Assembly: GCF_001424145.1 (NCBI RefSeq)
Contig: NZ_LMQM01000001.1
Span: forward strand, 682,001-746,000
From: Chryseobacterium sp. Leaf404
GTDB lineage: Bacteria; Bacteroidota; Bacteroidia; Flavobacteriales; Weeksellaceae
DNA length: 64,000 nucleotides
Direction: 5' to 3'
Program-made: the position numbers and the translations under genes
Shown here: piece after piece, positions 8,424-16,746 of the stretch
Layout: every line of letters starts with the position of its first letter
Position numbering within the stretch: position 1 is the stretch's first letter
The notes under the pieces: model-generated
The model's database searches: none
The model's input: the letters and a program-made list of their open reading frames with translations, nothing else
Told to the model about the DNA's origin: nothing

Positions 8424-9272
8424 ATGAAATGGACGAACGACAGAAGTGATAATGTAGATGACAGAAGAGGCCTGGGCGGCGGCGGAATGGCCGTGGGTGG
8501 AGGTTTGGGAACCATCATTATTGCGGCAATTGTTTTCTTTCTGGGAGGCGATCCTTCTGCGATTCTTTCTTCGGGAGGCGGATCTCCTCAGCAAACTGAG
8601 CAAAGAGAACTTACAAAAGAAGAACTTAACGTAAGGAGCTTCATTCAGATGATTACCAAAGAGAACGAGCAAACCTGGACGGAAATTTTCGCCGAAAACA
8701 ATATGCAGTATAAACCTGCAAAAGTAGTGCTGTTTGAGAGTGCAACTTCATCCGGCTGTGGAACGGCACAGGCTGCCATGGGACCTTTTTACTGCCCAGC
8801 AGACCAGTCGGTTTATATGGATATGAGTTTCTTTAAAGAACTTCAGTCAAAATTCGGAGCCAGGGTTACAGAATTTACCATTGCCTACGTTATGGCTCAC
8901 GAAATGGGACACCACGTACAAAATCTTTTGGGAGTTTTAAATGAAACCCATAATGCCAGACAAAGCGGTAAATATTCTGAATCTGACCTCAACAGAATGT
9001 CTGTAGCCACAGAACTTCAGGCAGATTTCTATGCCGGTCTCTGGGCAAGATATTCTAATGAGAGAGAAAGTTTCTTAGAACCGGGCGATCTGGAATCAGC
9101 CGTGGAAGCCGCAGAAGCGGTGGGTGATGATAATATCCAGAAAAGATCTCAGGGATATGTGAATCAGGAGAGCTTTACACATGGTTCATCTGCACAGCGT
9201 AAAGAATGGTTTATGAAAGGTTACAATTCCGGAGACATCAGACAGGGAAACACTTTCCAGCAAGTAAGATAA
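8424..9272 (+). CDS. Neutral zinc metallopeptidase, YpfJ family
   Basis: A 282-residue membrane-anchored putative zinc peptidase (PF04228 type). A charged N-terminus (RSDNVDDRRG) precedes a Gly-rich membrane segment (about 21-44). The zinc site HEMGHH is at residues 159-164, and the Glu in ATELQADFYAG (about 195) is the probable third ligand. The TSSGCGTAQAAMGPFYCPAD segment, with its Cys pair, is typical of the family. Substrate unknown. Alone on its strand, closed by the terminator at 9297. Confidence 0.9.
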   Translation: MKWTNDRSDNVDDRRGLGGGGMAVGGGLGTIIIAAIVFFLGGDPSAILSSGGGSPQQTEQRELTKEELNVRSFIQMITKENEQTWTEIFAENNMQYKPAKVVLFESATSSGCGTAQAAMGPFYCPADQSVYMDMSFFKELQSKFGARVTEFTIAYVMAHEMGHHVQNLLGVLNETHNARQSGKYSESDLNRMSVATELQADFYAGLWARYSNERESFLEPGDLESAVEAAEAVGDDNIQKRSQGYVNQESFTHGSSAQRKEWFMKGYNSGDIRQGNTFQQVR

Positions 9273-9296
9273 CTTTTAGAACTTTGATTAAATAAT

Positions 9297-9329
9297 AACC
9301 TGTGGAATTTTATGTTCTGCAGGTTTTTT
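9297..9329 (+). terminator. Terminator after the metallopeptidase gene
   Basis: Stem AACCTGTGGA (9297-9306) / TCTGCAGGTT (9316-9325) with two G-U pairs and a T tract. Confidence 0.8.
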
Positions 9330-9347
9330 ATGTTTAATTTTTAAATC

Positions 9348-10124
9348 TTATTTCAGCTCAGAAAATTTATCATCCAGTTTTTTAATATCTTTTCTTAGTT
9401 CCGAAAACATCATCTGAATATTTTTTGAGTCGCCGGAAAAAGGCTCAAACTCCTCAGGAAATATCCCCGACGCATATTGCCAAATCTCCACAATTTCATC
9501 AAACGGAATATCATAAGCTTCATAGAAAGCATTGTCTGCACACACTGATAATGATGTTTCATTTTTAGTCTTAAACCTTTTGTAAGTAATTCCATTGTTA
9601 AGCGTCACAAAAACATAGCTTCGGTCAGATTTTAAATCTTCTAAATTTTCCACATACTTTCCGATAATGTAAGAACCATCTCTGAAAGGAGGCATAGAAT
9701 CCCCGTCTGCAGGAAAAGCCCTGTACTTTCCGTTAGTAAGAAACGGTAAGGAAATCCTTTGCAGACTTTCAATATATTCAGGATCGCTGTATCCGTTCAG
9801 ATAGCCCATTGAAGCCTTTTGAGGAATAATTTCAATGCTGCCGTTTCCTATTTTATCCACCACCACCGGAAGCACGATACGGTTGTCGGGAAGTTTCAGC
9901 ATTTCTTCCAAAGGATATTTTCGGATATCTACAGTAAGCAACAGATCAATACTGATGTGAAAGTATTTTGAAATTTTAATTAAAACCTCATACGGCGGCT
10001 CAGAACGACCGTCTTCGTAAGAAACATACCGCGATCTGGTAATAATTAATGTTTCTGCCAACTCCTGTTGGGTTATCATTTTTTTACCTCTCAAAACCCT
10101 GATGTTATCTGAAAAAATTGACAT
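9348..10124 (-). CDS. XRE-type repressor with S24 (LexA/CI-like) autoprotease domain
   Basis: A 258-residue two-domain regulator. Residues about 1-60 form an HTH (TQQELAETLIITRSRYVSYEDGR); residues about 100-220 form an S24 peptidase domain with catalytic Ser143 in GDSMPP and Lys182 in ITYKRF. The last about 30 residues look like a short coiled coil. Family members bind DNA as dimers and inactivate themselves by RecA-stimulated cleavage. I placed the start at 10124 (MSIFSDN); an upstream ATG at 10145 falls inside the probable promoter. It diverges from dinB/dnaE and very likely represses them and itself. The normal Ala-Gly scissile bond appears to be Met-Gly (residues 106-107). Confidence 0.88.
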   Translation of the reverse strand: MSIFSDNIRVLRGKKMITQQELAETLIITRSRYVSYEDGRSEPPYEVLIKISKYFHISIDLLLTVDIRKYPLEEMLKLPDNRIVLPVVVDKIGNGSIEIIPQKASMGYLNGYSDPEYIESLQRISLPFLTNGKYRAFPADGDSMPPFRDGSYIIGKYVENLEDLKSDRSYVFVTLNNGITYKRFKTKNETSLSVCADNAFYEAYDIPFDEIVEIWQYASGIFPEEFEPFSGDSKNIQMMFSELRKDIKKLDDKFSELK

Positions 10125-10142
10125 TGTTATAATTTGTAACAA
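10124..10142. promoter_or_regulatory. Palindromic operator over the repressor start codon
   Basis: TTGTTA and TAACAA form a perfect inverted repeat around a 7-bp centre (TAATTTG). The left arm covers the repressor's start codon and the site lies between the repressor's -7 element and its coding region, where binding would block both divergent directions. That it is the repressor's own site is inference from position. Confidence 0.55.
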
Positions 10143-10150
10143 CAAATATA
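10143..10150 (-). promoter_or_regulatory. -7 element of the repressor gene
   Basis: On the minus strand these bases read TATATTTG, an exact TAnnTTTG match, 18 bp before the ATG at 10124. This is why the ATG at 10145 was rejected. No -33 TTG seen. Confidence 0.5.
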
Positions 10151-10185
10151 CGCTTTTTGTTTAAAAACGTAACTAATTTTACGCC

Positions 10186-11334
10186 ATGAATCGTGCAATT
10201 GTACATATGGATATGGATACGTTTTTCGTGTCATGCGAAAGATTGGGCAACTCCAAGCTCGACGGAATTCCTTTGATTATCGGAGGTGGCGACCGTGGCG
10301 TTGTTGCCTCCTGCTCTTATGAAGCCAGAAAATTTGGTGTACGCTCTGCAATGCCGATCCGCATGGCTCTGAGACTTTGCCCCAATGCGAAGATTATTAA
10401 AGGAGATTATGAACTGTACTCAAATCTATCGCATAAGGTTACGGAAATTATTCAGGAAAGAGTTCCCGTCATGGAAAAAGCAAGTATTGATGAATTTTAT
10501 CTTGATCTCTCTGGGATGGATAAATTCTACGGCTGCTACCAATGGACTAAAGAAATTGCAGAAGCAGTCAACAAAGAAGCCGGGCTTCCCATCAGTTTTG
10601 CCCTTTCAACCAATAAAACTGTGTCTAAAATAGGAACCGGAGAATCTAAACCCGTCGGAAGACTGGAGATTAAAGAAATGGAAGTGAAATCTTTTTTAAA
10701 TCCTCTTTCGGTAAAGAAAATCCCAATGGTCGGCGATAAAACATTTCAGCTTTTGTCACGAATTGGCATCCGGACCATTCATACCTTGTCAGAAATGCCC
10801 GTTTTAGTCCTCCAGCAAATGATTGGGAAAAACGGAAAAGAACTTTGGAAAAAAGCCAATGGTATTGATGAAAATCCCGTGGTTCCTTACTCTGAAAGGA
10901 AATCTGTTTCCACAGAAAGAACTTTTGCAACAGATACAATTGATGTAGCAGAACTTAAGAGAATCCTCAGCGGAATGGCAGAAAAACTCGCATTTCAGCT
11001 CAGACAGGAAAAATGGATCACCTCAACGGTGATGGTAAAAATCCGTTATGCCAATTTTGATACAGAAACCAAGCAGATGCGCGTGGCCTACACCTCTGCA
11101 GATCATACTTTATCGCGGGTTGCGCTGGAACTTTTCAACAAACTCTACATGCGGAGAATGAGAATTCGCCTTATCGGATTACGGTTTACAGATCTCGTTC
11201 ACGGAAATCATCAGATGAATCTTTTTGAAGACACCGAAGAGCAGATGAATCTTTATCAATCAATGGATTATATCAAAAACCGTTTCGGGGCTGATGCCGT
11301 GGGCAGAGCATCCGGTTTCGACTTTGGAAAATAA
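10186..11334 (+). CDS. dinB: Y-family DNA polymerase IV (DinB)
   Basis: A 382-residue translesion polymerase. Catalytic residues are intact: Asp9 in HMDMDTFF, and Asp102-Glu103 in ASIDEFYLD, so this is an active DinB and not an inactive ImuB. Steric-gate region FFVSCE, palm GVRSAMPIRMAL, and thumb/HhH region VKKIPMVGDKTFQLL are present, with a C-terminal little finger. Near the end are two beta-clamp-type pentapeptides, QMNLF (343-347) and QMNLY (353-357). It diverges from the S24 repressor and is followed 14 bp later by a short DnaE, so the two polymerases are probably induced together on DNA damage. Confidence 0.93.
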   Translation: MNRAIVHMDMDTFFVSCERLGNSKLDGIPLIIGGGDRGVVASCSYEARKFGVRSAMPIRMALRLCPNAKIIKGDYELYSNLSHKVTEIIQERVPVMEKASIDEFYLDLSGMDKFYGCYQWTKEIAEAVNKEAGLPISFALSTNKTVSKIGTGESKPVGRLEIKEMEVKSFLNPLSVKKIPMVGDKTFQLLSRIGIRTIHTLSEMPVLVLQQMIGKNGKELWKKANGIDENPVVPYSERKSVSTERTFATDTIDVAELKRILSGMAEKLAFQLRQEKWITSTVMVKIRYANFDTETKQMRVAYTSADHTLSRVALELFNKLYMRRMRIRLIGLRFTDLVHGNHQMNLFEDTEEQMNLYQSMDYIKNRFGADAVGRASGFDFGK

Positions 11335-11348
11335 TTAAATTTAAAAAA

Positions 11349-14300
11349 ATGTTTCTCAACTGTCATTCTTATCACAGCCTGCGCTACGGAACTTTGTCAA
11401 TTTCAGAATTGGTAAGGCAAGCGGATGATTTGGGAATTAAAGAGCTGGTGATCACGGATATTAATACCGTTACAGCCATTTATGATTTCAAAAAAGAATG
11501 CGAGAAAGTAGGGATAAAACCCATTGCCGGAATTGAAGTAAGAAAAGAGAACAGACTTTTGTACATCGCCATCGCCAAAGAATTCAGCGGGATTGGAGAA
11601 GTAAATAAAATGCTGACCGCTCATAATTGTTACGGCGTTGAACTTTCTGAAACAGCTCCGGAATTTAATCACGTTTTTGTCATTTATCCATTAAATAACA
11701 TTCCGGAAAGCTTAAAAGAAAATGAATTTATAGGCATCAGAGAAGAAGAGTTAAACCTTTTGATCCGTCCGGAATTTAAAGATAAAACCCATAAAATGGT
11801 GGTTCTGCATCCTGTAACTTTCAGCACCAAAAAAGAGTATAATCTGCACAGAATTTTGCGGGCGATTGACAGCAATACAATTCTTTCGAAACTCAATGAA
11901 GATGATGTCTGCAGGAAATCTGAATATTTTACTACCGAATTAAATTTAATAAAATCATTCGTACACTATCCTGAAATCATTAATAACACAACAGAAATTT
12001 TAGCAGAATGCCGTTTTGATTTTACCTATAAAGAACGCGGAAGTACCGAAAATAAGAATAAAAAATATTATTTAAAATCCCGCGAAGAAGATACAGTACT
12101 TTTAAATAAGCTCGCTTTTGAGGGTCTGAAAAAGCGATATGGTGATGATGAAACCGCAAAAAAAAGAGTTGAAAAAGAACTTAAAGTCATTGGAGATCTT
12201 AATTTCTCAGCCTATTTTCTTATCACCTGGGACATTGTTCAACACAGCAATGAAATGGGTTTTATGCATGTGGGAAGAGGAAGTGGAGCCAATTCAATTG
12301 TAAGTTATTGCCTTGGAATTACAGACATTTGCCCTTTGGAACTGGATTTATATTTTGAAAGGTTTTTAAATCTTAACCGTACAGCACCTCCCGATTTCGA
12401 CCTCGACTGGAGTTGGCAGGATCGTGATGCAATGCTCGAATATATTTTTAAAAAGTATGGTAAAGAATACGTGGCTTTCTGTGGAACCAACGTGGAATTC
12501 AAATACAAATCAATTTTTCGTGAGGTTGGAAAAGCTTTCGGTTTACCAAAAGAAGAATTGGACAATTTAGCAGGTAAATCAATGGAAACGCACGAGATGA
12601 ATTCCGTTGTGAAACTAGTTCATCAATATGGAAAACTGTTGGAGAAATTCCCCAATCAACGAAGTATGCACGCCTGTGGGATTCTGATTTCTGATGAGCC
12701 AATCACCACTTATTCTGCTTTGGAAATGCCGCCAAAAGGATTCCCAATCGTTCAGTTTGACATGTACGTAGCGGAAGATATTGGTTTGGAAAAATTTGAT
12801 ATCCTTTCCCAAAGAGGTCTGGGAACGATTAATGACACGGTAAAACTCATTAAAGAAACACAGGGGATTGATGTTGATATTCGGGATACGACACTTTCAA
12901 AAAATGAACCGGTATGCAATGAATATTTAGCTGTCGGGAAAACGATTGGCTGTTTTTATATAGAATCTCCCGCCATGCGTGGACTTTTGCGAAGATTAAA
13001 ATGTGAAGATTATATCACACTGGTTGCAGCATCATCTATTATCCGTCCCGGCGTTGCACAAAGCGGAATGATGCGGGAGTATATCTTCCGGCACAATCAT
13101 CCCGATCAGTTTGAATATTTCCATCCTATTTTTGAAAAACATCTCAGCGACACATACGGAATTATGGTATATCAGGAGGATGTTCTAAAAATTGCCCAAT
13201 ATTTTGGCGGATTGAGCTTAGGTGATGGCGATATTCTGCGAAGAGCGATGAGTGGGAAGGGAAGATCGCTGTCTGCACTCCAGAAAGTAAAAACGCATTT
13301 CTTCAAATCCTGTATAGCTAAAGGTCATTCCATTGAACTTACGACTGAAGCCTATCGACAAATTGAATCGTTTGCCGGATATTCTTTCTGCAAGGCACAT
13401 TCCGCTTCTTATGCAGTAGAAAGTTATCAGAGTTTATACCTAAAAGTGTATTATCCATTAGAATTTATGGTTTCTGTGATCAATAATCAGGGTGGATTTT
13501 ACCGTACTGAAGTCTACATCCACGAAGCCAAAATGTCCGGTGGAAATATTCAACCACCCTGCGTAAATTCAAGTGATTTTGAAACCAGTTTACATGAAAA
13601 AAACATTTATTTAGGTTTAATGTTACTCCAGAATCTGGAAACCAAAGTCGCTCACGAAATCGTTTCGGAACGCCGACAGAATGGGAATTATAAATCTTTA
13701 GAAGACTTCATCCGCAGAATTGCGATTGGGATAGAATCTGTGCAGACCCTTATTTTCATTGGTGCATTTCGGTTTACGGGAAAAGGGAAAAACGAACTTT
13801 TGGTGGAAGCCAGATTACTGCTCATTAATTTTAAACCTGAAAACAGAGGCCTGATGTTGATTGAAGAACCTCCACAGGAATACAGACTTCCCGAACTGAA
13901 AAGAGATCCTTTTGAAGATGCATTTGATGAGCTTGAAATTATAGGATTTCCTGTCTCTTCCACGCCTTTTGATTTGCTTGAAACCAAATACAGAGGCTCG
14001 GTTTTCGTGAAAGATCTTTTAAAACATCACAAAAAACAGGTCAAAATGCTTGCTTACCTGATCTCAAGAAAACACGTTCCCACCAAAAAAGGAACGATGT
14101 TTTTTGGAACCTGGATTGATGTGAATGGAGATTATTTTGATACCGCACATTTCCCCGACAGTCTCAGAGAATACAATTTTCAGGGTGGTGGCTGTTACCT
14201 TTTGCTCGGAACGGTGGAAGTAGATTATCATTTTCCTACGATAACCATTCACAAAATGGCAAAAATGCCGATGATTCCTGATCCCAGATATGCCTACGAC

Positions 14301-14414
14301 AGCAAAAAGCGTTATGACATTCATCAGCAGGTAAAGGAAGATGTGAGTATGACTTCAAGAAAACCTTATCCGCAGGAGCATGAGATTGGTTTACCGAGAA
14401 ATAAGTTTAAATAA
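11349..14414 (+). CDS. dnaE: Short DNA polymerase III alpha subunit (DnaE2/ImuC-like)
   Basis: A C-family DNA polymerase of 1021 residues, shorter than a replicative DnaE (about 1150 or more). The N-terminal PHP domain is degenerate: where many PHP domains have HxH, this reads NCH (residues 4-6). The polymerase core has PPDFDLDW (about 345-352, two catalytic Asp) and EKFDILSQRGL (third Asp region), plus GVAQSGMMREY and YQEDVLKIA. An OB-fold region occupies about 885-980; the long C-terminal tau-binding region is lacking. Its place behind dinB and a LexA-like repressor fits an error-prone second DnaE used in damage tolerance rather than the main replicase. It ends 4 bp from the convergent glycosyltransferase. 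Confidence 0.88.
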   Translation: MFLNCHSYHSLRYGTLSISELVRQADDLGIKELVITDINTVTAIYDFKKECEKVGIKPIAGIEVRKENRLLYIAIAKEFSGIGEVNKMLTAHNCYGVELSETAPEFNHVFVIYPLNNIPESLKENEFIGIREEELNLLIRPEFKDKTHKMVVLHPVTFSTKKEYNLHRILRAIDSNTILSKLNEDDVCRKSEYFTTELNLIKSFVHYPEIINNTTEILAECRFDFTYKERGSTENKNKKYYLKSREEDTVLLNKLAFEGLKKRYGDDETAKKRVEKELKVIGDLNFSAYFLITWDIVQHSNEMGFMHVGRGSGANSIVSYCLGITDICPLELDLYFERFLNLNRTAPPDFDLDWSWQDRDAMLEYIFKKYGKEYVAFCGTNVEFKYKSIFREVGKAFGLPKEELDNLAGKSMETHEMNSVVKLVHQYGKLLEKFPNQRSMHACGILISDEPITTYSALEMPPKGFPIVQFDMYVAEDIGLEKFDILSQRGLGTINDTVKLIKETQGIDVDIRDTTLSKNEPVCNEYLAVGKTIGCFYIESPAMRGLLRRLKCEDYITLVAASSIIRPGVAQSGMMREYIFRHNHPDQFEYFHPIFEKHLSDTYGIMVYQEDVLKIAQYFGGLSLGDGDILRRAMSGKGRSLSALQKVKTHFFKSCIAKGHSIELTTEAYRQIESFAGYSFCKAHSASYAVESYQSLYLKVYYPLEFMVSVINNQGGFYRTEVYIHEAKMSGGNIQPPCVNSSDFETSLHEKNIYLGLMLLQNLETKVAHEIVSERRQNGNYKSLEDFIRRIAIGIESVQTLIFIGAFRFTGKGKNELLVEARLLLINFKPENRGLMLIEEPPQEYRLPELKRDPFEDAFDELEIIGFPVSSTPFDLLETKYRGSVFVKDLLKHHKKQVKMLAYLISRKHVPTKKGTMFFGTWIDVNGDYFDTAHFPDSLREYNFQGGGCYLLLGTVEVDYHFPTITIHKMAKMPMIPDPRYAYDSKKRYDIHQQVKEDVSMTSRKPYPQEHEIGLPRNKFK

Positions 14415-14418
14415 AACT

Positions 14419-15324
14419 TTAAGATTTCATCAGTTTAAAAAGCAGTCCGAGCTTAAATAAATCCAAATACCTGAGATTTTTGCAGCCTTTCAGCAAACTC
14501 TTTTCTAAAAACTTTTCAGAAATTATAAAAAGGAAAACGATGAGATAGTGTAAGGGAAAAAAATTTAATTTTTCAAATGCTTTTACGAGTTTAATGTCTG
14601 ATATTCTGTTTCTTACGGCTGTTTTTTTTAACATTGATGCCACGCTGGAAACAGACTCTTTTACTTTTTCCAAATATCTTTCGTTAGTTTCAACGTCGTT
14701 ATTCAGAACCGGATTTTCAATATGATGAATAAGGATATTTTCAGATTTCAAATCCATCGCAAAAAGCAGGTCTTCATACCCATAATTGCTGTAAGAAATA
14801 TTAAAAGGGATTTTATCTAAAACATTCTTTCTGATCACAAAATTATTGGTCTGAAAACTTAAATAGGGATGAGATTTTCTTTTCTCAACTGAAAGATTTT
14901 CTCTTTCCACAGCAAATTTCCAGCGTAAAAGATGTTTCTGATCAGGAGTTTCTGCGGGAACTTTTCTTCCACCATATAAAACGTCGCTGACGGGGTTTTC
15001 AGAAAGAAAATCCAGATAATTTTTGAGGAAATTTTTATCAATCAGTTTCCCGTCACAGTCTAAAAAAAGAAGATATTCCCCCTGAGCATAATTCAAAAAA
15101 AGATTTCTGATTTTTGATCTTCCATTATTTTCATCAAGCAGAATATAATCGCTTGCAATATTCTGAATTTCTGAATTTAAACTAAAAAAAAGGCTGTCGG
15201 AAAAATCGTCAATTAAAATGATTTCGGCAGAAAGATTTTGGCTTTCGATTTCCTTTTTCAATCCGTAAACCAGGTCACGAACGTCAAAATTATAAACTGG
15301 TATACAGACCGAAAGTTTTATCAT
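14419..15324 (-). CDS. Family 2 glycosyltransferase
   Basis: A 301-residue GT-A fold glycosyltransferase. N-terminal strand LSVCIPVYNFDV, acidic LIDDFSDS and the metal-binding motif LFLDCDGKLI (about 90-100) identify family GT2; one hydrophobic segment near the C-terminus (LHYLIVFLFIISEKF) may anchor it to the inner membrane. It overlaps the GT9 gene by 4 bp (ATGA type), so it is the last gene of a minus-strand glycan operon. The acceptor is not deducible; lipopolysaccharide or capsule is likely from the GT9 neighbour. Confidence 0.85.
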   Translation of the reverse strand: MIKLSVCIPVYNFDVRDLVYGLKKEIESQNLSAEIILIDDFSDSLFFSLNSEIQNIASDYILLDENNGRSKIRNLFLNYAQGEYLLFLDCDGKLIDKNFLKNYLDFLSENPVSDVLYGGRKVPAETPDQKHLLRWKFAVERENLSVEKRKSHPYLSFQTNNFVIRKNVLDKIPFNISYSNYGYEDLLFAMDLKSENILIHHIENPVLNNDVETNERYLEKVKESVSSVASMLKKTAVRNRISDIKLVKAFEKLNFFPLHYLIVFLFIISEKFLEKSLLKGCKNLRYLDLFKLGLLFKLMKS

Positions 15325-16292
15325 TTCTCAATCTTTTCGATAATCTTCGTTACTCTGAGCTCCTCCAGACAAGCCCAGTCACCTCTGAAACATTCTTTGT
15401 CACCAAAAACAGAACACGGCCTGCAGGTGAGCTCTGAAACCTGCACCACATCATCTTTACTCTGTCCGAATCCTAAAAACCCAGCCAGTGGATCTGTGGA
15501 TCCCCAGATTGATATACAGCGGGTTCCCACAACGCTCGCCAAATGCATATTTGCAGAATCCATAGAAATCATTAATTCAAGCGCGGAAATTTTTTTCAGT
15601 TCTTCAGAAAGACTGAGTTTTCCTGCGAGACTTTCAGTATTTGGGATTTGCTCTTCCCAGGATTTTAAGGTTTCGGTTTCCCCGGGGCCACCTCCGAAAA
15701 AATATATTTTATGTTTCTGAGACAGAATTTTCACCAGCTCAAAAGATTTTTCAAGGGGCATCATTTTTCCCTGATGCTGGGCAAAAGGGGCAAACCCTAT
15801 CCCTGATTTTTCCTGGGTTAATGGTCTTAACCTGTGAGAAAGTTCTATTTTGAAACCCATTTCCCTGAAGACATCTGCATATCTTTCAACGGTTTGTTTC
15901 AGTTGTTTTTTATTGAGATTCCAGACGTCGGTGAGGCGTTCTTTTTCTTCTTTTCCTTTATTGATTTTAAATACTTTCAAGCCTCTTCGCTTGTAGATTT
16001 TATCGAGTACTTTTGTGCGGATTACATCGTGCAGATTGGCTACAAAATCGGGCTTATACTCCTGCTGAAGTTCATTGGCCAACCGTCTTAATCCGAAAAA
16101 ACCTTTATAATCATCAAGGTCTACACCTTTGAACATAACATTCTGAATATCAGAAAATAAACTCTCAAAATTACTTCTGGAAACCATTACAATTTCCACC
16201 TCAGGATTCTGCTCAAGAAATTCTCTGAAAACAGGAACCGTCATGGCAACATCACCAAAAGCAGAAAAACGGTATGCTAAAATTCTGGTCAC
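15321..16292 (-). CDS. Family 9 (heptosyltransferase-type) glycosyltransferase
   Basis: A 323-residue GT-B enzyme of the ADP-heptose:LPS heptosyltransferase family. Seen: YRFSAFGDVAMTVPVFREF at the N-terminus (donor/acceptor cleft), IGFAPFAQHQGKMMP, YFFGGGPGE, and the nucleotide-sugar motif MDSANMHLASVVGTR followed by WGSTDPLAGF. Works on the cytoplasmic side on lipid A-core. It overlaps the GT2 gene by 4 bp and starts 2 bp after sufE, so all three appear to be transcribed together. The exact sugar is not determinable. Confidence 0.87.
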   Translation of the reverse strand: MTRILAYRFSAFGDVAMTVPVFREFLEQNPEVEIVMVSRSNFESLFSDIQNVMFKGVDLDDYKGFFGLRRLANELQQEYKPDFVANLHDVIRTKVLDKIYKRRGLKVFKINKGKEEKERLTDVWNLNKKQLKQTVERYADVFREMGFKIELSHRLRPLTQEKSGIGFAPFAQHQGKMMPLEKSFELVKILSQKHKIYFFGGGPGETETLKSWEEQIPNTESLAGKLSLSEELKKISALELMISMDSANMHLASVVGTRCISIWGSTDPLAGFLGFGQSKDDVVQVSELTCRPCSVFGDKECFRGDWACLEELRVTKIIEKIEK

Positions 16293-16294
16293 AA

Positions 16295-16714
16295 CTAAGA
16301 TTTCAACTGATAAGCAACTGCATAAAATTTAATCTGTTTGGTCATGGCCATCAAACCATTGGCACGCGATGGCGACAGAAATTCCTGAAGACCGATCTCT
16401 GAGATAAATTCAAAATCTGAATCTAAAATTTCCTGAGTAGAATGACCGCTGTAAATACTCACCAGAAGAGAAACAATTCCTTTCGGCAAAATCCCGTCTG
16501 AATCGGCATTAAAGAAAAGTTTTCTGTCTTTAAACTCTGCATCAATCCATACTTTACTCTGGCAGCCTTTAATGATGTTGTCATCGGTTTTTTTATCGTC
16601 AGGAAGACCTTTCAGTTCTTTTCCGAGGTCGATGATGTATTCATATTTTTGCTCCCAATCATCCAGAAAAGCAAATTCATCAATGATTTCCTGCTGTTTT
16701 TCTTTAATGGTCAT
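16295..16714 (-). CDS. sufE: SufE-family sulfur acceptor
   Basis: A 139-residue SufE protein that takes persulfide sulfur from the cysteine desulfurase SufS and passes it to the SufBCD scaffold. The acceptor Cys is in IKGCQSKVW (about residue 52). Start: an in-frame TTG at 16735 would give 146 residues, but it lies within a promoter -7 element (TATCTTTG, 16740-16733, minus), so I use the ATG at 16714 (MTIKEKQ). Its place between glycosyltransferase genes, 40 kb from the rest of suf, is unusual; the own promoter suggests it is expressed independently and also drives the GT9-GT2 genes. Confidence 0.92.
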   Translation of the reverse strand: MTIKEKQQEIIDEFAFLDDWEQKYEYIIDLGKELKGLPDDKKTDDNIIKGCQSKVWIDAEFKDRKLFFNADSDGILPKGIVSLLVSIYSGHSTQEILDSDFEFISEIGLQEFLSPSRANGLMAMTKQIKFYAVAYQLKS

Positions 16715-16732
16715 TTCTATACTTTCTTTGTG

Positions 16733-16740
16733 CAAAGATA
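16733..16740 (-). promoter_or_regulatory. -7 element of sufE
   Basis: Minus strand reads TATCTTTG, an exact TAnnTTTG match, 18 bp before the sufE ATG and only a few bases from the stop of the preceding glycosyltransferase gene. No -33 TTG seen. It excludes the upstream TTG start. Confidence 0.5.
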
Positions 16741-16746
16741 CTAAAT

